The notes beneath the pieces are model-generated. The model was not told where the DNA came from. It saw only the letters and a list, made by a program, of their open reading frames with translations, and searched no databases. From Methanobacteriota archaeon (lineage in GTDB: Archaea > Nanobdellota > Nanobdellia > Woesearchaeales > SM23-78), in the NCBI GenBank assembly GCA_030637925.1, contig DAOWFR010000089.1, positions 1 through 21,049 on the forward strand: a DNA stretch of 21,049 bases, in the 5' to 3' direction. Below are positions 1-6,857 of this stretch, piece after piece. Numbering within the stretch: the stretch's first letter is position 1; each line of letters opens with the position of its first letter. The translations under genes were made by a program, and so were the position numbers.

Positions 1-656
1 AATTCTTTAAGAATATCTTTTAAAGAAATTATTTCAGGCATTAATTCTTCATAAGCATAAGCACCAGGCTTTTTTCTTTTACCACTAATAGTTAAGTTTT
101 TTACCAACTTTGGAGCCTGGAACATAAAGCAGTCAGCATCCTGGCTAAGCACATAATCAGCATCACCTTTCTTAACAATATATGATGCTTGGGCTTCTCC
201 TTCACTAGGGCTTTCTACAATGCATTGGCCTAAAGCATTTATTAATTCCTTTGCATCCTCTATCATCTCAGGTGTTAACCTGCTGGTTCTTGCAGCATAT
301 TTTTTCATTTCCTCTAAATCCTCTTTTTTAGCTGCTTCTTTGTATTTCTTTTTAGCCTCAATCTTTAGTTCTTTTCTTCTCTCTCTTTCTTTTTCCTTAA
401 GCTCAGGCACTTCTCCATCAAAACAGAAGATAAATTTCATATTATAAGCCATAAGTCTTGTAGTTCTATGAAATAAACCATTTAAATGACTGGTAACATG
501 TCCTTTGCTATCAGTTAATAAAGAGCCATCCCTCTGCCTAATACTGCTCAGGAACTGGTAAAGAAGATTATAAGTATCAACAGCAAGAGTCTTGTTCTTT
601 AAATCCTCAATACTAATCTTCTCAGGAGTTAATAATTCAGTAATAGCTAAGCCCAT
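1..656 (-). CDS. fen: Flap endonuclease FEN-1, 5' part (truncated by window edge)
   Basis: This is a structure-specific 5' nuclease that removes RNA-primer flaps during Okazaki-fragment maturation and acts in base excision repair, normally together with the PCNA clamp. The start codon is at 656 and about 218 residues are present; the C-terminal part, including any PCNA-binding tail, lies beyond the left edge. The N-terminal XPG region begins MGLAITELLTPEKIS and carries the first metal ligand, D27, in AVDTYN. D80 follows in FCFDGEVP. A Lys/Arg/Glu-rich helical arch spans roughly residues 85-120. The XPG internal region has E152 and E154 in SPSEGEAQA and D173 and D175 in SQDADCF. All the metal-binding acids expected up to this point are present, so the enzyme should be active. 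A TATA-like element about 25 bases upstream suggests a leaderless mRNA. Confidence 0.95.
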   Translation of the reverse strand, partial: MGLAITELLTPEKISIEDLKNKTLAVDTYNLLYQFLSSIRQRDGSLLTDSKGHVTSHLNGLFHRTTRLMAYNMKFIFCFDGEVPELKEKERERRKELKIEAKKKYKEAAKKEDLEEMKKYAARTSRLTPEMIEDAKELINALGQCIVESPSEGEAQASYIVKKGDADYVLSQDADCFMFQAPKLVKNLTISGKRKKPGAYAYEELMPEIISLKDILKE

Positions 657-734
657 GAGAACAAGAATGTGTTAATAGTTAATATTTGTTTCGTTTACCC
701 AACCCCAACCTTTTTAAATGAGTGCTGAACCTTG

Positions 735-743
735 TTTTATATA
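735..743 (+). promoter_or_regulatory. TATA-like box and Shine-Dalgarno before the 50-residue gene
   Basis: A TTTATATAC element lies just under 30 bases before the start at 764. A GGTGAT element follows at about 755-760, a few bases before the ATG. Together they support a real small gene here despite its length. Confidence 0.5.
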
Positions 744-763
744 CATAATAAAAGGTGATTTTT

Positions 764-916
764 ATGGCAGTAGAATATGATGAGTTCAAAGGCAACAAGA
801 TGATTATTTTGAAAAGGGATGCAGAAGACACGTTTCCCTTTAGATTTGGTAAGAACAAGGCAAGGCTTATTGTTGAGAACTTTGAAGACATCAAGACGTT
901 TGCTGAGGAGGAATGA
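764..916 (+). CDS. Small conserved-looking archaeal protein, 50 residues
   Basis: I do not recognise a named family. The protein starts MAVEYDEFKGNKMIIL and ends FEDIKTFAEEE; it is acidic at both ends with a basic centre (KNKARLIVENF). It has no membrane segment and no metal-binding cysteines. The alternation of hydrophobic and charged residues suggests a compact fold of two or three strands plus a helix. The case for a real gene is a TATA-like box, a Shine-Dalgarno element and an open frame with protein-like composition, divergent from FEN-1. It resembles short hypothetical proteins seen in DPANN-type genomes with the pattern 'FKG.....L.RD..D.FPF.FG..KA.LI.EN'; that comparison is from memory and unverified. 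Its function is unknown. Confidence 0.7.
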   Translation: MAVEYDEFKGNKMIILKRDAEDTFPFRFGKNKARLIVENFEDIKTFAEEE

Positions 917-973
917 TTTTTTTAGTGTTCTATCAAGTTTTTTTGTCACAATAGAGTAGTAATAATCGAAAGA

Positions 974-981
974 TTTATAAA
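974..981 (+). promoter_or_regulatory. TATA box for the 131-residue gene
   Basis: TTTATAAA lies 45 bases before the ATG at 1026, leaving a leader of about 20 bases that includes a GAGGGG Shine-Dalgarno element at 1016-1021. A short TCTC-CCTCA-GAGA inverted repeat lies between the box and the start. Confidence 0.55.
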
Positions 982-1025
982 TGATGGTTTCTCCCTCAGA
1001 GAGTAAACAATAAACGAGGGGTAAA

Positions 1026-1421
1026 ATGTCAATAGAATACAAATTGTTTAGAATTCCAACAACATTTGACGAATTTGTAGATAAAGTGAAAAAAAAAGGA
1101 GATAATCAGGCAGATGTGTTTTTAGAATCTTGTAATGAAGCTGGTCCTGCACCAAAACATCTAGACTACGTTTGTTATGTGGGTCTTCAATCAGGAAAGA
1201 CAAGATTAATAATTAATCAACATACTCATGTAAGGTTAGGGGAGTTATTTCATTCACGATTAGGCATAGCTGAAGTTGAACAAAATGCTTTTAAAGAAGC
1301 TGTTGAGATTGCAGAAAAATTGCAAAATCAGGGTCTTGAAGCAACAATTCATGGAGAACCATTGAAGAAAGCTAGAGGTAGAATTGCTCAATATGAAGCC
1401 CGTGTTGTAGAAAGGAAATGA
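1026..1421 (+). CDS. Unknown soluble protein, 131 residues
   Basis: I do not recognise this protein. It begins MSIEYKLFRIPTTFDEF and has a helix-forming charged N-terminus and a central strand-like segment (LDYVCYVGL, KTRLIINQHTH). A predicted helix rich in Glu, Ala and Lys follows (residues 85-105, AFKEAVEIAEKLQNQG), and the C-terminus is basic. There is no signal peptide or membrane span. A TATA box and a strong Shine-Dalgarno element (GAGGGG, four bases before ATG) fix the start. It stands alone on the plus strand and converges on the minus-strand gene ending at 1454, so it is probably monocistronic. At least two of its few arginines use CGN codons, a usage I find rare in the core genes here but common at the right end of the window. 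No function is assigned. Confidence 0.75.
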   Translation: MSIEYKLFRIPTTFDEFVDKVKKKGDNQADVFLESCNEAGPAPKHLDYVCYVGLQSGKTRLIINQHTHVRLGELFHSRLGIAEVEQNAFKEAVEIAEKLQNQGLEATIHGEPLKKARGRIAQYEARVVERK

Positions 1422-1453
1422 GAATATGCTCAACACCTAAATAAATAATCTTC

Positions 1454-2389
1454 TTATATTTTCTTAACAATCATTCCTTTAAAGTCTTTTGCTAGCATTT
1501 CTTTTGCTTTTTTTGTAAGTTCGCCCACTGCTATGAATATCACTGGCAATTTCTTTGCTTGCCCTTGGATATAAGCACTGCTTAAATCACCATCATTAAC
1601 TTTTTTCTTGCTTTTAGCTTTGCAATAGTATTCCTGGCTTCCAATCCTTGAAGGAACTGCTATGGTAAACTCAATATCAGATTTTTTTCTTATTATTTTA
1701 TATTCAATTATCTCTATATCGTTTTGTTTAAAGTACCCCCATATTCTTCTAAAGAAAACATCTTTCTCTTTTTCTAGTTCTTGCTCTGTTTTACTAATCT
1801 CTTTTTGCACTTCCTCTTTTACTTCTTTTTCCCTCGCGAGCTTTTGGCGAGCGAGCACTAAAGGTTCTTTTTTAACTTTAATTTCTTTCTTTATTTCCTC
1901 TTTTTTTACCTCTATTTTCTTAACTTCTTTTTTAATTGGCGCCTTGGGCATAGGTCTTATCTTCTTTAGTATCATCTGCTCTGCTTCTTTAGTTGGTAAT
2001 AAATACCATTTCCAGTAAATCTCTCTTTGCCCTTTAACACTTACTTCTAATGGCTTTGCAAAGTCCCTTATGTTCCTTAAACTCACCCTTACCAGTGGAC
2101 TTAGCTCAGAGTCTTTTAAAACCTTTTTTTGCCTAAGATACTCTGCTGTTTGCCTGTCTTTTGGATTCAAATACTTCATTATGTTCTGTAGTCTTACCTC
2201 TGTTCCTGGGGCGTAATAAGCAGGAGTTCCGCCAATCTTTGTATTACTTACCTTAACTTTTCCTTCACTAGCCAGCTCTGATAGCACTGCAGCTAAGAGC
2301 AGTGTATCTCCTCCCAGCTCTTTCTTTAGCTGGTTTGGAATAACAGGTCCTTTTAGCTGCACTATTTTGAAAATGGCTTCTTTGTCCAT
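1454..2389 (-). CDS. Winged-helix protein with charged linker and nuclease-like C-terminal domain
   Basis: This is a three-part protein of 311 residues. Residues 1-65 read as a winged-helix DNA-binding domain (FKIVQLKGPVIPNQLKKEL, LLLAAVLSELASEGKVK, then a YYAP wing), followed by a second small segment to about 145. Residues 150-210 form a very Lys/Glu-rich linker, probably extended or coiled coil. Residues 212-311 form a compact alpha/beta domain: strands around IEFTIAVPS and EYYCKAKSKKK, then DLSSAYIQGQAKKLPVIFIAVGEL and a closing helix. That order recalls the PD-(D/E)XK restriction-endonuclease-like fold, but the usual E-x-K is KAK here, so a catalytic site is doubtful. The link to that fold is inference. 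A TATA-like element at 2406-2415, about 24 bases upstream, suggests leaderless expression; the gene is separated by 84 bases from the next minus-strand gene. Confidence 0.75.
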   Translation of the reverse strand: MDKEAIFKIVQLKGPVIPNQLKKELGGDTLLLAAVLSELASEGKVKVSNTKIGGTPAYYAPGTEVRLQNIMKYLNPKDRQTAEYLRQKKVLKDSELSPLVRVSLRNIRDFAKPLEVSVKGQREIYWKWYLLPTKEAEQMILKKIRPMPKAPIKKEVKKIEVKKEEIKKEIKVKKEPLVLARQKLAREKEVKEEVQKEISKTEQELEKEKDVFFRRIWGYFKQNDIEIIEYKIIRKKSDIEFTIAVPSRIGSQEYYCKAKSKKKVNDGDLSSAYIQGQAKKLPVIFIAVGELTKKAKEMLAKDFKGMIVKKI

Positions 2390-2417
2390 TTTTTTAATAA
2401 ATTATCTTTTATAAGTG

Positions 2418-2434
2418 AATACTTTTTTAGTATT
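2418..2434. repeat. Inverted repeat upstream of a TATA box
   Basis: Six-base perfect arms AATACT and AGTATT are separated by five T residues. The repeat sits just upstream, on the minus strand, of the TATA-like sequence TTATAAAA serving the gene that starts at 2389. It could be a regulator-binding site; a chance hairpin in AT-rich DNA is equally possible. Confidence 0.35.
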
Positions 2435-2473
2435 AGAACTAGGTTTATATAATTATTGTTAAATAAAATAAAT

Positions 2474-2830
2474 TTAGGGAGTTCCCAAAACTTCTTCTAG
2501 TATCACACCACCTGAGACAACAGCACACTGCACAGGTTTAAGAATTTCATGCGTTTTCTTGATCGCTTCATACATTGGATCTGTCTTTTCTATTTCTGGA
2601 GTCATCCGAGTCGCATCCCAGTACCTGAAATAAATCATATCTGGGTTAGTTAAAAAATCAACTCTATATCTCCCAATTTTTTGTTGGTCTTCCCACACTA
2701 GTTTTCTTTTTTCATCTCTTTTGAAAGGATCATTTATGGGAGGAACAAGTCCCAGATCTTTCATTAGCACTTCTCTAATATTATTAAATTTTGATTCTTT
2801 TGTAAAAAAAGCAAATTCATGATATTTCAT
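2474..2830 (-). CDS. Unknown soluble protein, 118 residues
   Basis: I do not recognise this protein. It starts MKYHEFAFFTKESKF and contains an aromatic-rich centre (RYRVDFL, MIYFRYWDATRM). It then has a helix (residues 80-98, KTDPMYEAIKKTHEIL) and a small hydrophobic C-terminal strand pair (QCAVVSGGVILEEVLG). There are no membrane segments or cysteine clusters. It begins 25 bases after the stop of tRNA-splicing endonuclease on the same strand, so the two may be cotranscribed, which would hint at an RNA-related role; that is context only. No nuclease, methyltransferase or nucleotide-binding motif is visible. Confidence 0.7.
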   Translation of the reverse strand: MKYHEFAFFTKESKFNNIREVLMKDLGLVPPINDPFKRDEKRKLVWEDQQKIGRYRVDFLTNPDMIYFRYWDATRMTPEIEKTDPMYEAIKKTHEILKPVQCAVVSGGVILEEVLGTP

Positions 2831-2855
2831 TTTATATTAAGAATAATAACTTTTA

Positions 2856-3470
2856 TTAGGGCCTCATCCATTTAACCTCATAATACGTAACATCTCCTTC
2901 ATCATCAACTATGCCCATCATTAATCTTTTTTTAGTACTATGAGCTACTCTGTTCTTGGCTGCAAACTCATACCATGTTAGAACTTCTCCTTCATGCACT
3001 GGAAAGATTATCCATCTTGCATGGTCTTCTCCTGGTCTTATTCCTCTGTCATATACTCTGAAGTCTGCTCCGAACTTAAGAGCTGTTTTAATAATATACC
3101 CTCTATTTCTCATATCCTTAAACACACAGTATCTTATCCAGAAGTTTGGCTCTACTTTTCTTGCTTTTTTTATGAACTCTTCTGATGTTATTGCTTTTTT
3201 TCTTTTATCTGTTATTTGCATCTTACCTTTCTCAAGAAGATAAAGGGCTTCTGGTAATGAGAGCTGAACGCTACCATCCTCTAGTAATTGGCCATAAGCA
3301 CTCTTATCATAAAGAACGCGTGCTTCATCTGTTGCTTCTGTTATCACTCTTTCCCTTGCAAGGATTGCTTTGATAATTATTTTCTTTTTTTCTTCTACTT
3401 CAGACTTTTCTTCTTTTTTTTTCTTTTCTTTGGTTATCTTTTTTTTCTTTGCTTTCTTTTTCTTTGCCAT
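2856..3470 (-). CDS. endA: tRNA-splicing endonuclease (EndA)
   Basis: This enzyme cuts pre-tRNA introns at bulge-helix-bulge motifs, leaving 2',3'-cyclic phosphate ends for the ligase. I place the start at 3470 (MAKKKKAKKKK, 204 residues) because a TATA-like TTTTTAAA at about 3498-3505 fits it as a leaderless start; an upstream in-frame ATG at 3485 is possible. The N-terminal 30 or so residues are almost all Lys and Glu, an extension not needed by the core enzyme. The N-terminal domain follows (YDKSAYGQLLEDG, LSLPEALYLLEKGK). The catalytic domain then contains all three catalytic residues: Tyr in FRVYDRGIRPGEDHA (about residue 140), His in the same segment (150), and Lys in AHSTKKRLMMGIVDDEGD (about 181). 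The single short chain fits the homotetrameric archaeal type. It is divergent from RNase Z. Confidence 0.95.
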   Translation of the reverse strand: MAKKKKAKKKKITKEKKKKEEKSEVEEKKKIIIKAILARERVITEATDEARVLYDKSAYGQLLEDGSVQLSLPEALYLLEKGKMQITDKRKKAITSEEFIKKARKVEPNFWIRYCVFKDMRNRGYIIKTALKFGADFRVYDRGIRPGEDHARWIIFPVHEGEVLTWYEFAAKNRVAHSTKKRLMMGIVDDEGDVTYYEVKWMRP

Positions 3471-3557
3471 GCTTGTTTTTAGCATATATATTCGGTTTAA
3501 AAATTTTTGTAAAACAACTTAATTATCCATATAGAAAATAATTCTATATTTAAAAAA

Positions 3558-3579
3558 CAAAAATCCTGTTGGATTTTTG
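3558..3579. repeat. Perfect 9-base inverted repeat between endA and rnz
   Basis: CAAAAATCC and GGATTTTTG are separated by TGTT. The repeat lies between the divergent promoters of the splicing endonuclease and RNase Z, and shares the AAAATC/GATTTT core with inverted repeats at 7878 and 9289. A second, looser pair follows (CTAAAAG at 3583, CTTTTAG at 3604). It may be a regulatory site or a member of a small intergenic hairpin family. Confidence 0.5.
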
Positions 3580-3646
3580 GTCCTAAAAGCTTAAAACCCT
3601 AATCTTTTAGAAAATGTTAAAAACCAGTCCAGAATAACCTCATCCT

Positions 3647-4549
3647 ATGGAAATCACAATACTAGGCACAAGCTGCATGGTGCCAACCAAAGATAGGAAT
3701 GTGCAAGGCATTTACCTAGAGTATAAAGGAGAAGGCATACTAATTGATTGTGGAGAAGGAACCCAGAGACAAATGAATATAGCAGGTATTAATAGGAACA
3801 AGATAAGAAAGATACTCATAACTCATTGGCATGGAGACCATGTGTCAGGATTAATAGGATTGCTACAAACAATAAGTAATAATGAGAATCCACAAAAAGT
3901 AACTCTTTACGGCCCAAGAGAAACCAAGGAAAGAATTATTTATATGCTAAAAAGCATAGGGTTTGAACATAACAGAATAGAATTAGATATAAAAGAATTA
4001 AACCCAAAAGGAGTTGAAAAAGTATTTCAGAACAATGATTACTATATTGAATGTGCTTACATGGATCATAAAATGCCATGCCTAGGTTATAGCATAGTAG
4101 AGAAGGATAAAAGAAAAATTAACATGGCTAAAGCAAAAAAGTTTGGGTTAAAACAAGGACCACTTGTAGGTAAGCTACAAAGAGGACAAGAAGTGACTTA
4201 TAAAGGAAAAAAGATAAAGCCAGAACAGGTTTCTTATATGCAGAAAGGAAAAAAATTAACCATAATCCTAGATACTCTGCCATGCACAAATGCTTATGAA
4301 CTAGCAAAAGATGCTGATGTACTAATAGCAGAGGCAGCTTATACTTCTGACTTAGAAGAAAAAGGCCTTGAGTACAAGCACTTAACAACCAAAGACACAG
4401 GATTAATAGCAACCAAGGCAAATGTAAAAAAGTTAATCATAACACACTTCTCACAAAGATACAAAACCACAAAAGAACTACAAGAAGAGATAAAAACCTT
4501 TTTTAAGAACAGCAAAGCAGCACATGACTTTATGAAGATAAAATTGTGA
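3647..4549 (+). CDS. rnz: Ribonuclease Z (tRNA 3' endonuclease)
   Basis: This metallo-beta-lactamase-fold enzyme removes 3' trailers from tRNA precursors so that CCA can be added. At 300 residues it has the length of the short tRNase Z form. The N-terminal signature GTSCMVPTKDRN is followed by LIDCGEGTQRQ. The HxHxDH zinc motif is H60, H62, D64, H65 in THWHGDH. The flexible exosite that grips the tRNA elbow is intact (GPLVGKLQRG, residues 171-180). Further ligands are H141 in DHKMPCLGY, D209 in IILDT, H245 in KHLTTKDTG and H267 in ITHFSQRY. Nothing essential is missing. It sits next to tRNA-splicing endonuclease in divergent orientation, grouping two tRNA-processing nucleases. It converges with the PurF-like gene with only two bases between stop codons. 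Confidence 0.96.
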   Translation: MEITILGTSCMVPTKDRNVQGIYLEYKGEGILIDCGEGTQRQMNIAGINRNKIRKILITHWHGDHVSGLIGLLQTISNNENPQKVTLYGPRETKERIIYMLKSIGFEHNRIELDIKELNPKGVEKVFQNNDYYIECAYMDHKMPCLGYSIVEKDKRKINMAKAKKFGLKQGPLVGKLQRGQEVTYKGKKIKPEQVSYMQKGKKLTIILDTLPCTNAYELAKDADVLIAEAAYTSDLEEKGLEYKHLTTKDTGLIATKANVKKLIITHFSQRYKTTKELQEEIKTFFKNSKAAHDFMKIKL

Positions 4550-4551
4550 AC

Positions 4552-6090
4552 TTATTTTTTTACAGAAGGAGGAACTTCTTCTCCATTCCAACAATACAAG
4601 CATAAATCTTCTCTTGGCAAACCAATTGCTTTAACCATATCATCAAGTCGCTGATACATCAAAGAATTAACTTCAAGTTTCTCTCTAATATATTCCACCA
4701 TTTTTTCGTATTTCTTAGATTTTGAGTCAAGATATTCGCTAACATTTTCTATGTCCTTTCCTTCAAGAGCACGAATTGCTTTTCGTGCAGCAAGCTCTTT
4801 TATATCCTTAGTATAAAAACTAAACTTACAAGGCCATATCAGCGGAGGACATGTAGATCTAATATCAATAGCTCCTAACTTAATACCTTCTATTTCAGCA
4901 ATATATAATAATCTTTTTTGATATTCTTCTAATTGGTTCCCCCTTACAATAGAGTCTTCCATCACAATAATATTCTTATGACTCTTTTCATCTAGTAACC
5001 TTAAGATAGGTATAAGTTTGTATTTAGCAATTAGTTTCCTTTTCTTCTCTTCTTTTGGTGTAAAGCTTCTATTATAACCAGGGTCATACTTTACTATTCC
5101 TCTCTTAAATCTTGTTATTGAATCAAAAGCTTCTTCTAATTCTTGTTTTAACTCATTTAGATTAATATCCCCTTTTTCAAATCTCTCAATCTCTTTTTTA
5201 GACTTTTCCTGAGCCATATTAATAGTTTCGTTAGCATACCCAATAGCAGATGGAGTGCCTGAGTTAGGAATGCCTCCTACCATAGCAGCTCTTACAGAAT
5301 CCCTTCTTGCCAGAGCAGCTCCACAATTATACCGAGTTATCTCCACAAGAATTCCCTCATAACTAGACCCAGGAAAACCAAAATATATCCATAAGAAAGC
5401 ACAGATTTGTTTTATCTTGCTGCCCTTAGTTTTTATTTCAGAACCATTATCATTAATCTTAACTATTTCTCTTGGTTGAAGATTATACACTAATTTATAT
5501 CCTAAGTTTGGAAAAGCACATGTTTCAGAAGTGATTGCTATCGCATCGTCTTTTTCTCCAATGAACAAAGGAAACCTATCACCTGAAGCATAAATCCCCT
5601 CTTTTGTAAGCAAAAGCAAAGAGATAGAGCCATCAATTTTGGCGTACATCTTTTGAATACCATCAACAATATTATTCCCTTGGTTAATTAGATTTGCAAC
5701 AACTTCTGTAGTATTGTTCTCGCCATCTGTTTTCTCATTAAATGAAACTCCTTTATCTTTTAATTCACGAGAAAGTTGGTCAATGTTATCAATCCTACCT
5801 TCAGTACAAATAGCAAGATTAGCTACTTTTCCATCAAGAGTTATGGGCTGCTCATCCTTAGGACTAATAACTCCTATACCATATTTGCTATTTATTTTAC
5901 CTTCAAATTCAGAGAACTTAGCCTTAAATTGTGTTTCTCCAATATCCCTAATCTTTTTACCAATATTTTTACCATTATTTATTAAAAAAGCGAGTCCTCC
6001 ATATTCTTGACTTTTATGACTTTGATAGTCTGTCCCATAGAAAAGGTCTGAATAACAATTCCCTTTTGAAGCAACACCAAATAAACTCAT
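4552..6090 (-). CDS. PurF-like amidophosphoribosyltransferase with degenerate glutaminase domain
   Basis: The 512-residue protein has the two-domain layout of glutamine PRPP amidotransferase, the first step of purine synthesis, but the N-terminal glutaminase half has lost its key residues. The nucleophile Cys expected after Met is Ser (MSLFGV instead of MCG-type). The usual HRGQE is HKSQE (residues 25-29), the GH-x-RYST segment reads GIGVIS, and the HNG motif reads TEG (96-98). The C-terminal phosphoribosyltransferase half looks intact: the PRPP loop IIVMEDSIVRGN (374-385), GIPNSGTPSAIGYA (273-286), RSTCPPLIWPC (411-421) and AIGLPREDLCLYC near the end. About 35 extra charged residues (roughly 290-325) interrupt the region after GYA. 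It probably uses free ammonia, has another partner, or has a new role. It follows the histone gene by 27 bases on the same strand. Confidence 0.85.
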   Translation of the reverse strand: MSLFGVASKGNCYSDLFYGTDYQSHKSQEYGGLAFLINNGKNIGKKIRDIGETQFKAKFSEFEGKINSKYGIGVISPKDEQPITLDGKVANLAICTEGRIDNIDQLSRELKDKGVSFNEKTDGENNTTEVVANLINQGNNIVDGIQKMYAKIDGSISLLLLTKEGIYASGDRFPLFIGEKDDAIAITSETCAFPNLGYKLVYNLQPREIVKINDNGSEIKTKGSKIKQICAFLWIYFGFPGSSYEGILVEITRYNCGAALARRDSVRAAMVGGIPNSGTPSAIGYANETINMAQEKSKKEIERFEKGDINLNELKQELEEAFDSITRFKRGIVKYDPGYNRSFTPKEEKKRKLIAKYKLIPILRLLDEKSHKNIIVMEDSIVRGNQLEEYQKRLLYIAEIEGIKLGAIDIRSTCPPLIWPCKFSFYTKDIKELAARKAIRALEGKDIENVSEYLDSKSKKYEKMVEYIREKLEVNSLMYQRLDDMVKAIGLPREDLCLYCWNGEEVPPSVKK

Positions 6091-6117
6091 TGATTCTCAC
6101 ACACTAATATTTTTTCC

Positions 6118-6333
6118 TCACCTCTCTTTACTAGCCAGCTTAATATCTTTTGCTTTTATTGTTCTTCTATTAGCATGCCTGCTTAGCTCAATAGCTTCTT
6201 TGCTAATCCTTTCTCCAATATCTTCAAGAACATCTCTTAAAGCTTCTTTTGACTCCTCACTAACCCTATAAGCCCCTGCTGCTTTCATAAGCTTTTCCAT
6301 AGCAGACAAGGACAAAATCTTTTTATCAGGCAT
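6118..6333 (-). CDS. Archaeal histone
   Basis: This is a minimal histone-fold DNA-packaging protein of 71 residues, which is the normal archaeal length. An upstream in-frame ATG would add 30 atypical residues. I chose 6333 because the product starts MPDKKILSLSAMEKLMK and because TTTTATAAAA (6355-6364) lies about 26 bases upstream, giving a leaderless transcript. The three histone-fold helices are visible: alpha-1 around LSAMEKLMKAAG, the long alpha-2 VSEESKEALRDVLEDIGERISKEA, and alpha-3 after the conserved loop with KAKDIKLASKE. The RRTIKAKDI loop-strand segment is the typical DNA-contacting L2 region. There are no tails. Divergent hjc shares its upstream region, and the PurF-like gene lies just downstream and may be cotranscribed. 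Confidence 0.93.
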   Translation of the reverse strand: MPDKKILSLSAMEKLMKAAGAYRVSEESKEALRDVLEDIGERISKEAIELSRHANRRTIKAKDIKLASKER

Positions 6334-6378
6334 AAAAAAGGCAAATAAAGGGTTTTTTATAAAATTATCGCTCAAAAC

Positions 6379-6397
6379 ACTGGAAAGATTTACCAGT
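6379..6397. promoter_or_regulatory. Inverted repeat between divergent histone and hjc promoters
   Basis: ACTGG and CCAGT arms flank nine bases. The element lies between the histone TATA box (6355-6364, minus strand) and the hjc TATA-like element (6401-6410, plus strand). That position would let one bound protein affect both promoters. The arms are short, so chance cannot be excluded. Confidence 0.35.
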
Positions 6398-6400
6398 AAG

Positions 6401-6410
6401 TTATTTAAAC
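6401..6410 (+). promoter_or_regulatory. TATA-like box for hjc
   Basis: TTATTTAAAC is centred about 26 bases before the ATG at 6432. This is the expected spacing for a leaderless archaeal transcript; no Shine-Dalgarno sequence is present in between. Confidence 0.5.
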
Positions 6411-6431
6411 AATAAAAACACAACCCTATTC

Positions 6432-6857
6432 ATGGCAGTAGGTTTTAGAGGCAGAAAAAGCAAGGGCAGCAAGGCAGAAAGAGATTTAATCCATTTATTC
6501 TGGTCAAAGGGTTTTGCTGCTATGAGAGCAGCTGGTAGTGGTTCAACCCAGCACCCAAGCCCTGATATCTTGGTTGGTGATGGTAAACACTTCTTTGCTT
6601 TTGAAGTTAAATCTTCCAAGGACAAAACAAAATACCTGACCAAAGACGAAATAACTCAGTTAGATTTATTTGCTAATAGCTTTGGAGCAAGACCTTTTGT
6701 TGCAATAAAATTTGATAGTGAGAAATGGTATTTTCTAAGATTAACAGATTTAAGGGTTACTAAAAAGAATTATGTTGTTACTCTTAACCTAGCAAAGAAG
6801 AAAGGTTTAACATTTGAAGAACTGATAGGGAAGTATAAGCAGAGGAGACTATCATAA
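6432..6857 (+). CDS. hjc: Holliday junction resolvase Hjc
   Basis: This is an archaeal resolvase that cuts four-way DNA junctions symmetrically in recombination and fork repair. At 141 residues it is slightly longer than the usual 120-135. The N-terminal KGSKAERDL holds the active-site glutamate E16. GFAAMRAAGSGS and HPSPDILVG supply the conserved serine region and D45. FAFEVKSSK gives E58 and K60, completing the PD-(D/E)XK site. A basic C-terminal helix follows (LAKKKGLTFEELIGKYKQRR). All catalytic residues are present. The start is supported by a TATA-like box 26 bases upstream. The gene overlaps the convergent downstream nuclease gene by six bases at the 3' end and is divergent from the histone gene. 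Confidence 0.96.
   Translation: MAVGFRGRKSKGSKAERDLIHLFWSKGFAAMRAAGSGSTQHPSPDILVGDGKHFFAFEVKSSKDKTKYLTKDEITQLDLFANSFGARPFVAIKFDSEKWYFLRLTDLRVTKKNYVVTLNLAKKKGLTFEELIGKYKQRRLS

Noticed and set aside
1662..2018. Plus-strand frame that looks like a membrane protein (Ser/Phe-rich)
   Set aside because: It is antisense to the charged linker of the 311-residue protein; Lys/Glu codons read backwards give Phe/Leu/Ser.
3288..3482. Plus-strand frames rich in Phe and Leu opposite the splicing endonuclease
   Set aside because: They are the reverse reading of the Lys/Glu-rich N-terminus of EndA, which explains their composition.
6334..6423. N-terminal extension of the histone frame (30 residues from an upstream ATG)
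   Set aside because: The extension contains the promoter region and has no counterpart in archaeal histones; the TATA box fits the downstream start.
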